Shown here: one piece after another, positions 1 through 7,220 of the stretch
Numbering within the stretch: position 1 is the stretch's first letter
Layout: each line of letters starts with the position of its first letter
NCBI GenBank assembly: GCA_900541685.1
Contig: UQKM01000015.1
Location: 1 to 62,220 of the forward strand
Length of the DNA stretch: 62,220 nucleotides
Direction: 5' to 3'
From: an uncultured Collinsella sp.
GTDB taxonomy: Bacteria > Actinomycetota > Coriobacteriia > Coriobacteriales > Coriobacteriaceae
Position numbers and translations under genes: made by a program
Notes under the pieces: model-generated
Seen by the model: the letters and a program-made list of their open reading frames with translations, nothing else
Told to the model about the DNA's origin: nothing
Databases searched by the model: none

Positions 1-171
1 CGCTACGCCATCGACAGCACGAAGCTCCAGCGCGAGCTGGGCTGGAGGCCGACGCACACCGACTTCGCCGAGGGGCTCAGGGCCACCATCGACTGGTACG
101 TGGAGAACGAGTCCTGGTGGCGCCCCGCCAAGGAGGCCACCGAGGCCCCCTACCGCGCGCGGGGGCGGTAG
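1..171 (+). CDS. rfbB: dTDP-glucose 4,6-dehydratase, C-terminal end (partial)
   Basis: Only the last 56 codons are present and the gene enters from outside the window. The fragment reads RYAIDSTKLQRELGWRP, then a TDF..GL..TI.WY.EN..WW block, then a short Arg-rich tail. This is the ending of RmlB/RfbB, which makes dTDP-4-keto-6-deoxyglucose for dTDP-rhamnose. Seen: the family-typical C-terminal block and a TAG stop. Inferred: the gene belongs to a surface-polysaccharide locus to the left, and this is the last core gene before an AT-richer island. Another sugar-nucleotide epimerase/dehydratase of the same extended SDR family is possible, but the WY.EN..WW ending favours RmlB. Confidence 0.85.
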   Translation, partial: RYAIDSTKLQRELGWRPTHTDFAEGLRATIDWYVENESWWRPAKEATEAPYRARGR

Positions 172-456
172 GGGGTGTGCTGCTGGCGTATGGGATCTGG
201 CTCATGTGGCAAATAGCGTGTTCGCATTGGGGACATCGGCGCAGGTTGACGCCCCCTATTTTTGGCTGGTTAAATCGTGCATGCATTTGTCTTTGCGGAC
301 TGTTTACGCGTTTGGCTATCGGATTCATGGGATTCAAGGCGCGCTAAGTTCATGTCCGCACCGGCGCTTAAAATCTAAACGGAACAGCATGAGCGACTTG
401 CTGAAAGTCTTGTGCTGTGGATTCGTTGATGAATTGGTTTCGAGGGCGAGGTGAAC
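172..456. other. Non-coding gap at the left edge of the island
   Basis: No convincing gene is seen in these 285 bases. The stretch has one copy of the 8-mer TTGGGGAC (227-234), which recurs in other intergenic gaps of this window. Base composition turns AT-richer than in the preceding gene, marking the junction between the polysaccharide gene and the accessory island. Confidence 0.5.
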
Positions 457-684
457 ATGAAGGGCAGAAATCAACACGTTACAAAGCGGGCGGACGGAAG
501 TTGGCAGGTTAAAGGCGAAGGGGCGAGTCGCGCTTCATTCGTTACGACGACACAACGCGATGCTATAAATCGCGGACGAATCATTAGCTCTAACCAACAG
601 TCCGAGTTGATTATCCATCGCCCTGACGGCAGAATTCGCGCAAGGGATTCCCATGGGTTCGATCCCTTCCCTCCGCGAGACTAA
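457..684 (+). CDS. DUF2188 domain small protein
   Basis: This is a 75-residue protein. It has the pattern of the DUF2188 family: an N-terminal QHVTKRADGSWQVKGEG strand pair, a middle TQRDAI helix, and a C-terminal IIHRPDGRIRARDSHG block ending in DPFPP. The biochemical role of the family is not known; members are small, soluble and often lie near mobile or defence genes. The ATG at 457 is preferred over an in-frame GTG at 451 because AGGTGA sits just upstream of it and family members begin close to NQHV. A hairpin at 700-735 follows the stop. It stands alone between the partial rfbB and a nuclease-like gene. Confidence 0.7.
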   Translation: MKGRNQHVTKRADGSWQVKGEGASRASFVTTTQRDAINRGRIISSNQQSELIIHRPDGRIRARDSHGFDPFPPRD

Positions 685-699
685 GGGTTCGGGCTCATT

Positions 700-735
700 T
701 CGGCTGTAGGCGCGGGATATCGTGTCTACAGCCGA
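700..735 (+). terminator. 10-bp stem-loop after the DUF2188 gene
   Basis: TCGGCTGTAG (700-709) and CTACAGCCGA (726-735) form a perfect 10-bp stem with a 16-nt loop, 15 nt after the DUF2188 stop. There is no U-run, only TAAAT, so it is either a weak terminator or simply a structured 3' end. Confidence 0.35.
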
Positions 736-805
736 TAAATGGTTCTGTACTGCGATTAATTGTGAACACGGGATTTATCCATTCTGGTTATTGGAGGATT
801 ATGTA

Positions 806-2065
806 ATGAAGACTCAGTTATTGGTATATAGAAAACAGGGTTGTGGATTCGCGGAAACAACCGACCTTACGATAAGAGAATTCAGCAATGCGAGCGCCTT
901 TGATGCCTTTGAGCTAACGGTCATTGACTTGCAGGATGACAATTTATGGAAATGCGATCCATGCGATGTGTCATTATTAAAGGACCATGCAGATATTGCT
1001 TCGATTAGTCAGATGGTGCTGCAATCAAAAAAATCTGAATGCATCATCTTGCTTCCGCAAAACTGTTTGTATTCATATTCCTACGAATATGATTCACGCA
1101 TTGACGCTAAGAGATATAAGCGTAATAAGCTTCTGAAGGATTTTATTAAGGATTTTGCCGACTCTCCGATATGCGAATTGTTTCCTTTTCCGCTGCCCAT
1201 TTGTTTTGGAGAATCGAAAACGGCACTTGCAGACAGAGAGCTTCATTCGGATTTTTCTTTCAGTTCACCGATACTGCATCCTATTAAGCCCCTTCTTTTT
1301 TCGAACGCATCAACAGTTTCAGCCGTTCTAATCTCCGAGGCTTTTGCCGCTACAACTCTTCAGGTAAATGACAATGAGGACCTATCGGCGGTTATTAATG
1401 GAATTTTTCCAACTGAAAGCCAGCTCACTTGCGTTCCTGATTGGCTGGATGAAGTTGAATTTCATGATGAGACAGTACAAAGAGCGCGAGTAAAAGAAAT
1501 AGATGAACAAATGGCTGTTCTGAACGAGGAGAAGAAAGGGATTGAGAAAGTCCTTTCTAGTTATCGGGATATTAAGTCAGTCCTTTGTACCAAAGATTTT
1601 GATCTTGAAAATAATGCTCGGCACCTTTTGGCCGAGATTGCTGAGGTTGATGAAACCTTTGAAGACAATAAGGAAGAGGATTTCAACTTCTCTTACGATG
1701 ACACTTTCTATTTGATTGAAATTAAAGGCAGCGGCCGCGGGCTGAAGCGACAGCATATTTCAAAGACATACGATCATGTCCAAATTAAAATGGATGAGAT
1801 GGAGGCCGAAGGCGACTCCCGAAAAATCAAAGGTGTTTTAATATTTGCATCTCAAATTGAGTTAAGACCCGAAGAGCGCGATCCATTCCCTGAGAAGCAG
1901 ATTTCTATTGCACAGAGAACTGAAATCGCAGTTCTATCAACTGAGACATTGCTTCGTTGTTATGAAGCCTATATTGAAGGCCGCCTGACTTCAGATGCGT
2001 TCAAGGGGACCCTGCGCCAATCGTCTGGCTTGATAAGCCCGGATGCGTTCGGACTGCATGGCTAG
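806..2065 (+). CDS. Predicted PD-(D/E)XK nuclease-like protein
   Basis: A 419-residue protein with unusually AT-rich codon use. I do not recognise the N-terminal ~220 residues. Residues ~226-257 are a charged, probably coiled-coil segment. After it comes a helix (ENNARHLLAEIAEVDE), then YDDTFYLIEIKG near residues 297-308. Asp298/299 with Glu305-x-Lys307 fits the PD-(D/E)XK nuclease core, and a later strand (KIKGVLIFAS) fits the rest of that fold. The start at 806 is chosen for GGAGG at 793-797; an upstream in-frame start at 722 has no such site. Proteins pairing a unique N-terminus with such a nuclease domain are common in defence islands, and the retron nearby agrees. The fold is inferred from motif spacing only; a nuclease-dead relative is possible. 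Confidence 0.55.
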   Translation: MKTQLLVYRKQGCGFAETTDLTIREFSNASAFDAFELTVIDLQDDNLWKCDPCDVSLLKDHADIASISQMVLQSKKSECIILLPQNCLYSYSYEYDSRIDAKRYKRNKLLKDFIKDFADSPICELFPFPLPICFGESKTALADRELHSDFSFSSPILHPIKPLLFSNASTVSAVLISEAFAATTLQVNDNEDLSAVINGIFPTESQLTCVPDWLDEVEFHDETVQRARVKEIDEQMAVLNEEKKGIEKVLSSYRDIKSVLCTKDFDLENNARHLLAEIAEVDETFEDNKEEDFNFSYDDTFYLIEIKGSGRGLKRQHISKTYDHVQIKMDEMEAEGDSRKIKGVLIFASQIELRPEERDPFPEKQISIAQRTEIAVLSTETLLRCYEAYIEGRLTSDAFKGTLRQSSGLISPDAFGLHG

Positions 2066-2179
2066 ATAACCGTTGGCGCCCCTATGAGCTGCAACTTTGA
2101 TTTGAAAACTAAATTATCAGCTTCTATTAACATATTGCTTGCAAAACAATAATTGCTTTTCCTGTTGGATGGTATTGCG

Positions 2180-2296
2180 ATGGGTTACAACTACGAAGCG
2201 TTGGATAGTTTTGAATTCGAGAAGCTCGCGCGTGATGTTACCGAGAAAATCGTGGGCATTAAGGTGCCGTCAAGATTCTTTCGCAAATTGGTTTAG
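2180..2296 (+). pseudogene. N-terminal stub of a second nuclease-like gene, cut by an IS remnant
   Basis: The ATG at 2180 opens MGYNYEALDSFEFEKLARDV, which resembles the start of Mrr-type restriction endonuclease domains ('...L...EFE.L..DLL...'). After about 28 codons the reading frame runs into the left inverted repeat of an IS256-type element (2263) and stops at 2296. No convincing continuation is seen beyond the element's right end (2913), so the remainder is lost or too diverged. The assignment rests on a short segment. Confidence 0.4.
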
Positions 2297-2800
2297 CCGT
2301 CCTCGGTCCCTTTCCCTTCTTGCCCTCCGCCTTTCCCTTCAGCTTGTCCGTCTTTTCCAGCTTGGACATTTCCAGGTACCTCCTCTTGCCCCATTCGCGC
2401 TCCACTGTGTACTTCAGCCTCGCCGTCGCCAGCCTGAGGGGTGAGTTGTCGTCCGGAAAGGTCCCGACGACCCTCGCTCTCCTCCTGATCTCGCGGTTGA
2501 TGCGCTCGATTCCGTTGTTCGTCCTGATCCGGCGCTAGTGTTCCGGCGGGAATTCCGTGTAGGCAAGTGTCTCGGCGAACCCGTCGCGCACCGTCCTCGC
2601 GCCCGCCCCGCGGAGCTTCGGCACGCTGAGCTCGACTTCCTCGGCGCCCGTGACGAGCCTCCTCGCGCAGCGACCGCTGCGGTAGGCCTCCCGGCCTGCC
2701 GTCCTCCCGTAGCGCTCGGCCCCGACAAGCTCGGACGCCTCCTCTTTGGGCAGCGCGTCGAGCGACCCATCGTCGATCGATACGATGTTCGCAGACGGGG
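2259..2800 (-). pseudogene. IS256 (Mutator-type) transposase remnant
   Basis: Read on the minus strand, the N-terminal part (SIDDGSLDALPKEEA, then ERYGRTAGREAYRSG and VPKLRG) joins directly to the C-terminal part (FAETLAYTEFPPEH, in-frame stop, then RIRTNNGIERINREIRRR and VVGTFPDD..LRLATARLKY). Both halves are typical of Mutator-type transposases. The central DDE catalytic domain is missing, and one internal TAG interrupts the C-terminal part. The product cannot be functional. The element is GC-richer than the surrounding island DNA. Confidence 0.75.
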
Positions 2801-2913
2801 CTCGTGCCCCTTTCGTCGATGATTTGTTGTTTGGTCGCCTGAACTCATATGACGACGCGTGAATCGTGTTCCTCTATGTGTTTGTCAATTTGTGAAAGAA
2901 ATTATGCGTCACC
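2263..2913 (-). mobile_element. Internally deleted IS256-type insertion sequence
   Basis: The ends form an imperfect inverted repeat. The left end (from 2263, GGTGCCGTCAAGATTCTTTC) and the complement of the right end (to 2913, GGTGACGCATAATTTCTTTC) match at 21 of 30 positions, including TTCTTTC-CAAATTG. Between them lies a deleted transposase gene on the minus strand. At 651 bp the element is about half the usual length of this family. No clean 8-9 bp target duplication is seen, so the flanks have probably rearranged. It would need a transposase supplied from elsewhere to move. Confidence 0.7.
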
Positions 2914-3109
2914 TCCTTATGCGCAACTACTTTCCCCATGGGTTATTAAGACTGCCCAAGACGGATTGTTGATCGTTGGAGATTGGTTTGCCCAACTGGG
3001 CTTAAGGTCCTTGATCTGGATTTCCCAGTCGCCCTATAACGTTCTTGCAATGAGTACTGTAGTGGTCATTGCAAGAACGTTTCTGGCAATCTATGCGCTG
3101 TTTAGGAAC
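2914..3109. other. Non-coding stretch with a perfect 14-bp hairpin
   Basis: CGTTCTTGCAATGA (3040-3053) and TCATTGCAAGAACG (3066-3079) form a perfect 14-bp stem with a 12-nt loop. No U-run follows, so an intrinsic terminator is unlikely. It lies about 30 nt upstream of a short ORF at 3110. I see no other interpretable content here. Confidence 0.5.
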
Positions 3110-3244
3110 ATGAACTACTACGACATGAACGTACCGTTTCTTGAGAACTTCTTCAACGCCGTTAAGGGTGCGGCGATGAAACTGTCCACGGCGATCTTCG
3201 GCGAACACGCGATACATGCGTTGTGCAAGAAGAAGGGGGAGTGA
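3110..3244 (+). CDS. Possible 44-residue amphipathic peptide
   Basis: The ATG at 3110 is preceded by TAGGAAC, and the reading frame gives MNYYDMNVPFLENFFNAVKG, a hydrophobic/amphipathic middle, and the basic tail CKKKGE. I do not recognise a family. It could be a small membrane-active peptide, the tail of a broken larger protein (the frame stays open upstream to 2849), or chance. A strong hairpin lies just upstream and the retron RNA begins about 170 nt downstream. There is no conserved motif to support function. Confidence 0.25.
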   Translation: MNYYDMNVPFLENFFNAVKGAAMKLSTAIFGEHAIHALCKKKGE

Positions 3245-3417
3245 CAACGGGATGAAATCCTCCGCGAAGAGCAGCCAGGAATAGGCCGAGAATGGGCGAC
3301 TCGCTGCTCAATAGAGTACATTTTGCAGTATAAACTTGATGCGGGACTAGCATGCTTTCTATTTATAGCCGGCTAATATCAAGCCTTAGACACTAATGTG
3401 ATGGTAAAGTTACTTGA
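3245..3417. promoter_or_regulatory. Upstream region of the retron, weak candidate promoter
   Basis: The region is AT-rich and gene-free. A possible promoter is TTGATG (3336-3341), an 18-bp spacer and TATTTA (3360-3365), which would start transcription about 45 nt before the retron RNA. Neither hexamer is close to consensus, so the assignment is tentative. Confidence 0.3.
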
Positions 3418-3585
3418 GACAAGGTCGCAGCTAGTCATTGATCGCCCCGATTGGAGCGAGTCCTCTGTCAAAGATGGACTGAGACGTTTTTACCAATTCG
3501 GGTCCGTGCATATGGTTATTCCATAGCCACGGACCCGAAACCGTGCCTACGGAATAACCATATGCACGGCCTGTGCGGCCTTGTC
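3418..3585 (+). ncRNA. Retron msr-msd RNA (type II-A, Eco1-like)
   Basis: Closing arms: a1 GACAAGGTCGCA (3418-3429) pairs with a2 TGCGGCCTTGTC (3574-3585), 11 Watson-Crick pairs plus one G-U. AGC follows at once (3429-3431), so G3430 is the likely branching guanosine. The msr part includes a small stem AGTCC/GGACT (about 3460-3480). The msd part holds a perfect 19-bp stem, CCGTGCATATGGTTATTCC (3504-3522) with its complement at 3551-3569. A second, mutually exclusive 12-bp stem pairs TTCGGGTCCGTG (3497-3508) with CACGGACCCGAA (3528-3539). The layout a1, msr, long msd hairpin, a2, then effector and RT matches Retron-Eco1. The ends and the branch point are inferred from the pattern. Confidence 0.85.
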
Positions 3586-3605
3586 CTTATTGGAATCGAG
3601 GTGCA

Positions 3606-4613
3606 ATGCTCTGCGACTGTATCAGTAAAACTGATTTGAATATCCTGAGAAATCATCTGAGGGTTTATCGTGACGTCAATAAACTGCCCTTGTTTATCTT
3701 TCCCTGCGGCGGTGATCAGAGCCTGCATTCCTCTCGACGATTCTTTAGAGCTTATGTGTCCAACAATCACACCGAGGCTTTAAAAAACGTTTTTTGTCTT
3801 ACTGCCGAAGACGTAGCGGCGGAAATGGACGGTTCGAGACTTAATTTTCTTCAGCAAGAGGCCATGCTTGCCGACATATCTGACTGGATATTGATTTTTG
3901 CAGAGAGCTGTGGATCTTTTTGCGAGTTGGGTGCTTTCTCCGCTTTGCCTCATGCTGCTTGGATTACCTCTGTTGCCGTTGGAAAGCAATATAAGGGCTC
4001 TCGGAGCTTCTTGATTGATGGGCCAGTGAAAGAAATAGCCACGGGCGACTCTTCGCTTAACAAAGTCTTTTACTTAGACTTAAATAACCCGATGTCTTCG
4101 CCTGACTTGTGCCGCTTTGTTTCTGAACTAAGACTCCTTATTGGTGTTAATGCTACTAAGCGGGGCAAGGCTGGCTTAAAGGCCGCTAGAAAGAAGATCA
4201 ATCGAGACGAATCCGAGATTAACGTGGGCTCACTCGTCCATGAGTTACTTGATTTGCTTCAAATATTGGGGCCCATGTCAGAGACCGATTTACGAACGAT
4301 ATACTGTGCGGCCAAAGGTTTCCGTGCTAGTAAGCTCAAAATATACTCACCCATTTTAAATGCGGATATGAAAAATGCCGGCGTTCCGATATCTTGGTCG
4401 GATGTTTGCTGCATGATGAGAGCTACCGGTCTTGTTTCTAAAGTGGGATGCAACAAGGGTTCGGACTCCCTGATTAAAAGCACGATACACCTCGATTCCT
4501 ATTTCATGTTTAAGGGAAGCGAAGACCAAGATTTCTCAAACATGAGGGCGCGGGTAATCCTTCGCAAGAGATCAATGGGGTATGGAGGCGTTGCCGGTGT
4601 CTATTGCGGATAG
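3606..4613 (+). CDS. Retron effector: NAD-glycosidase-like (nucleoside deoxyribosyltransferase fold) with winged-helix region
   Basis: A 335-residue protein. Residues ~27-150 follow the Retron-Eco1 effector closely: LFIFPCGGDQ near 29-38, ILIFAESCGSFCELGAFS at 95-112, and SRSFLIDGPVKE near 140. Glu107 in the SFCELG motif matches the catalytic glutamate position of the Eco1 effector. That effector has been reported to form filaments with the RT and msDNA and to hydrolyse NAD+ when phage infection releases it. Residues ~195-335 are helical and basic, as in the winged-helix half of that family. The start at 3606 follows GAGG; an earlier in-frame GTG lies inside the a2 arm and is unlikely. The gene overlaps the RT gene by 32 bp, so the two are probably translated together. 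Confidence 0.85.
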   Translation: MLCDCISKTDLNILRNHLRVYRDVNKLPLFIFPCGGDQSLHSSRRFFRAYVSNNHTEALKNVFCLTAEDVAAEMDGSRLNFLQQEAMLADISDWILIFAESCGSFCELGAFSALPHAAWITSVAVGKQYKGSRSFLIDGPVKEIATGDSSLNKVFYLDLNNPMSSPDLCRFVSELRLLIGVNATKRGKAGLKAARKKINRDESEINVGSLVHELLDLLQILGPMSETDLRTIYCAAKGFRASKLKIYSPILNADMKNAGVPISWSDVCCMMRATGLVSKVGCNKGSDSLIKSTIHLDSYFMFKGSEDQDFSNMRARVILRKRSMGYGGVAGVYCG

Positions 4614-5538
4614 AATTTGCTTCGATCTTGGAATGACAAATCGCCAGCTACTGGACCTTGCGAGCTCAACGACAGATAAGTATCACTGTTTTTCTGCCGG
4701 CGGGAGAAAGATCGTTGCGCCTCAACCAGATTTGAAGCTCGTTCAGTGTTGGATATCGGACTATATAAATACGGAGTTTGATATAGATCTTCCTTACGCT
4801 ACAGCCTACGAAAAGGGCTCAAGTGTCTGCCGTAATGCCGGGCTCCATGCTAAGAGCAGTCATTTTCTTCTGCTTGATATTTGCCATTTCTTTGAGTCCT
4901 GCACTCAGCAAATGGTTAGGAATTTGTTTTCAGGGGGAACGTATCGGTCGACAAACGCTGAATCTCGCTCGCGTCTTACTGCAGACGATATCGATCTTCT
5001 CGTAGCTTTATCATGTTATCGGGGTTCTCTTGCAACGGGTTCTCCGTGTTCGCCCTTTATTGCCAATCGCATAATGGCTTCGTTTGACCAAGAGATTGCA
5101 GCTAGACTAGGCGAAGGATTCGTCTACTCACGATACTCTGACGACATCTGCATTTCATCATCTGAATGGATAAACTCTGCGGAGATTTCAACTTTTGTTG
5201 GTAATCGCCTACGGCAAAAGGGTTTTGATTTGAATAATGACAAAACTCGTTGTTTTGGGCGAGGGCACCTTCGTAAAATCACGGGTATCTATCTTGACTG
5301 CGATGGCGTCCTTCGACTGGGGCCTCAAAGAAAAGCAGAGCTAAAGCGCTTGTTATACCAGGTGCTTATGCGCGAGTGCGATCCTAATCACGCCCATCGC
5401 GTTTTATGCCATCTGAGCTTTTGCAAACAGGTTGAACCGGATTATTGCAATGCACTTTTAGCCAAGTACGCGAGCTATGGTAAGGCTGTGTCCAGCGGAG
5501 GCGTTATGCCTGCACTAATGGAGCTCGCCTATGGGTGA
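4582..5538 (+). CDS. Retron reverse transcriptase
   Basis: The 318-residue length is typical of retron RTs. Motifs in order: KIVAPQPDLKLVQCWI (43-58); NAGLH (85-89), the retron-specific NAxxH motif; LLLDICHFF (97-104) with the first catalytic Asp99; GSPCSPFIAN (153-162); SRYSDDICIS (183-192) holding the YxDD active site at 185-188; LNNDKT; and ITGIYL (233-238), equivalent to the retron VTG motif. The enzyme would prime from a 2'-OH of the msr RNA and copy the msd. All catalytic residues are present, so it should be active. Its gene follows the effector gene, as in type II-A retrons. Codon use is AT-rich like the rest of the island. Confidence 0.93.
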   Translation: MEALPVSIADRICFDLGMTNRQLLDLASSTTDKYHCFSAGGRKIVAPQPDLKLVQCWISDYINTEFDIDLPYATAYEKGSSVCRNAGLHAKSSHFLLLDICHFFESCTQQMVRNLFSGGTYRSTNAESRSRLTADDIDLLVALSCYRGSLATGSPCSPFIANRIMASFDQEIAARLGEGFVYSRYSDDICISSSEWINSAEISTFVGNRLRQKGFDLNNDKTRCFGRGHLRKITGIYLDCDGVLRLGPQRKAELKRLLYQVLMRECDPNHAHRVLCHLSFCKQVEPDYCNALLAKYASYGKAVSSGGVMPALMELAYG

Positions 5539-5788
5539 TGGATGGCGGTGTCGCGAAAGACGTTCCAATGGTTGCCAATCCGCGCTTTCTTCTCTCTCGT
5601 CTCCATCGAGAGGGGCTTCATGGGCATAGCTTCTCTTGCGCTTACATTTCCCCTCGGGAACCCGTCTCGCTTTGAATTCGGACGTTCTGTTGTCGCTGCG
5701 TGCCCTGATTATGTCGATGCTGCACGGTAGGTTGTTCGCTGCCGGTTTGTTTCACGGCTATAATTACGTCCAATTAAGGAGGAAAGAT
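5539..5788. promoter_or_regulatory. Gap after the retron with a TATAAT promoter for the next small gene
   Basis: A perfect TATAAT lies at 5759-5764, with a weak -35 (TTCGCT, 18-bp spacer). A transcript would start near 5771, about 18 nt before the ATG at 5789. The small gene therefore probably has its own strong-looking promoter and is not read only from the retron. Nothing else is recognised in this gap. Confidence 0.45.
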
Positions 5789-5953
5789 ATGTTTGGCAAA
5801 GTCAGGAAAACAAGAAGCGATTGTACGGTTGGTACTTACGAGAAGAAGCATGACCTCCCAACAGGCACACTTAGGAATTCTGATGGGCGTAAGGCTAGGA
5901 AGGATAAAACTCTGAAATCCCTTCGAAAAGAAACTGGAAGTGACTATCGATAG
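5789..5953 (+). CDS. Small basic protein of unknown function (54 aa)
   Basis: The AGGAGG ribosome-binding site (5778-5783) sits ideally before ATG 5789, so translation is likely. The protein is very rich in Lys and Arg, with no membrane segment. It has two related blocks: RSDCTVGTYEKKHDLPTGTL, then NSDGRKARKDKTLKSLRKET. The R(S/K)D....L/GT..K pattern repeated twice suggests a short nucleic-acid- or ribosome-binding peptide, but I do not recognise the family. It sits 250 bp after the retron RT in the same orientation. It could be an island cargo gene unrelated to the retron. Confidence 0.55.
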   Translation: MFGKVRKTRSDCTVGTYEKKHDLPTGTLRNSDGRKARKDKTLKSLRKETGSDYR

Positions 5954-6713
5954 CTTCTGAAACTTAAAGATTGGGGTTCTGCCATAATAAAGTCTCAGTA
6001 ATTTTCGTTGATCACATCGACTCGATTAACCATCGGGCCGTGGAACAGGCGCATGGCGATTTCCTTCTATATATTCGGAATGATGAGTTGAGCCATGATT
6101 GCCCCTGTCGATATCCGTTGCCGTTTCCCGCATGCTGTTTCGTTCAGACGTCCGTGAAGCATGCCTATCTGGCGTTCGCTCGTCCGTGACGAGCGAACGC
6201 CAGATAGCAATATTGATTTGTGTCTAGTCTGCGGCGAAGCAATGATTTTTTGCACGCTATGTGAACTCTGCCTTGAGATCGAGGGAGAGCTCGGATGAGA
6301 TGTCGAGATTGTCGCTAGCCCGCCTGAGCACATGCGCCCTGCGTCTCGCAAAGTCATTGAATAGGATGAAGTGCGTCTCTATGAAGCAGGATATAAGGAC
6401 GTGGAGTTCATCGAGGTCATCCTTTCTGATTGCGAGATTCTGGCTAAGCGAATTAATCGCTTCGATGATACGGAGGCTTTTTCGTTGGTGATTTGAGCGA
6501 GGAAGGCGAGATTGTACCGTTTGGTAAGGTAGTGTCGAGAAAGTTGGTGTAGCGCCCGATTCGTAGCGAACCGGCCTGGCGTCCGGGGGCATGGCCCTGT
6601 TTGGCAGATTACCGTTGTGATGCATGACTTATGACACGATCGCAAACCAGTAGAGGGCAGAGTCGGCTCGACTTGACGTCATGAATAAGGTTGATGCCGA
6701 GCAGATTCCTTGA
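5954..6713. other. Decayed, mostly non-coding stretch with a 20-bp perfect hairpin
   Basis: No intact gene is supported. The main structure is a perfect 20-bp inverted repeat, CTATCTGGCGTTCGCTCGTC (6165-6184), with its complement at 6188-6207 and only a 3-nt loop. Long minus-strand frames exist, including one ending at 6257 whose last ~70 codons look protein-like (LRIIEAINSLSQNLAIRKDD). They have no start signal and no recognised domain, and may be gene debris. Confidence 0.4.
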
Positions 6714-6869
6714 GCGCAATATGGAACGATACTTCTTAATCTTACGTTGATGGCCGGCGCCATCATATTGGGCTGTTTGGATAAAACAACCGTTGCCTGT
6801 TCTCTTGTAGGCGGGCTTGCGGCGATTAATGTTCTCAATCTATTTGTGTCCAACCGCTCTTCGAAATAG
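6714..6869 (+). pseudogene. C-terminal remnant of a small membrane protein (DUF2335-like)
   Basis: The frame from 6714 reads AQYGTILLNLTLMAGAIILG, then a second hydrophobic segment (TVACSLVGGLAAINVLNLFV) and a polar tail SNRSSK. Two transmembrane helices with a tight GxxxGG turn at the C-terminus resemble DUF2335-type membrane proteins. A TGA at 6711 cuts it from plausible upstream coding sequence (MNKVDAEQIP from 6679). The family assignment is a guess from the helix pattern. Confidence 0.3.
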
Positions 6870-7220
6870 TGATGCTGCGCTATGATGTCCTAAATGAAAA
6901 ACGAAGGCGTGCTATAGGCCATCGTTTTGCAAGGGGGTTCCTTCCTAAGGGAGGGCATCCCCTAGTTTTATTTAGATGGAGATTTTGGGGAGCGGACATC
7001 TGTATTTCTGATCGTTCCTCATTAGTGCCCTATTGGGTTGATGGGCGTTACGGTAAGAGGTTCTCGGTGATACTGTCGTCGTGCACTCTACGTGAGGCGA
7101 TGACCAAGAAGGGTCGTTGTTCGGTTTTCCGGTAACGACCCTTTGACGTTTCCGCGGCTACTAGGTGTTGTCGTGGATGCCACCTTTGTTGTTAGAACCC
7201 TCGATGCGGAGTCGTTATTT
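6870..7220. other. Non-coding stretch with a 10-bp hairpin
   Basis: I see no gene here. AAGGGTCGTT (7109-7118) and AACGACCCTT (7134-7143) form a perfect 10-bp stem with a 15-nt loop that itself holds a CGG/CCG stem. TGACGTTT follows, so it could be a weak terminator. Confidence 0.4.

Noticed and set aside
3504..3569. Intrinsic terminator or CRISPR-like repeat before the effector gene
   Set aside because: No U-tract and only one copy; the a1/a2 arms and the neighbouring RT make it the msd of a retron.
4582..5538. Group II intron or DGR reverse transcriptase
   Set aside because: No maturase domain, intron ends, or template/variable repeats are seen; the NAxxH and ITG motifs and the effector gene point to a retron.
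6257..6625. Minus-strand 122-codon ORF
   Set aside because: Only its last ~70 codons look protein-like; there is no RBS and no recognised family, so it is mentioned only as possible debris.
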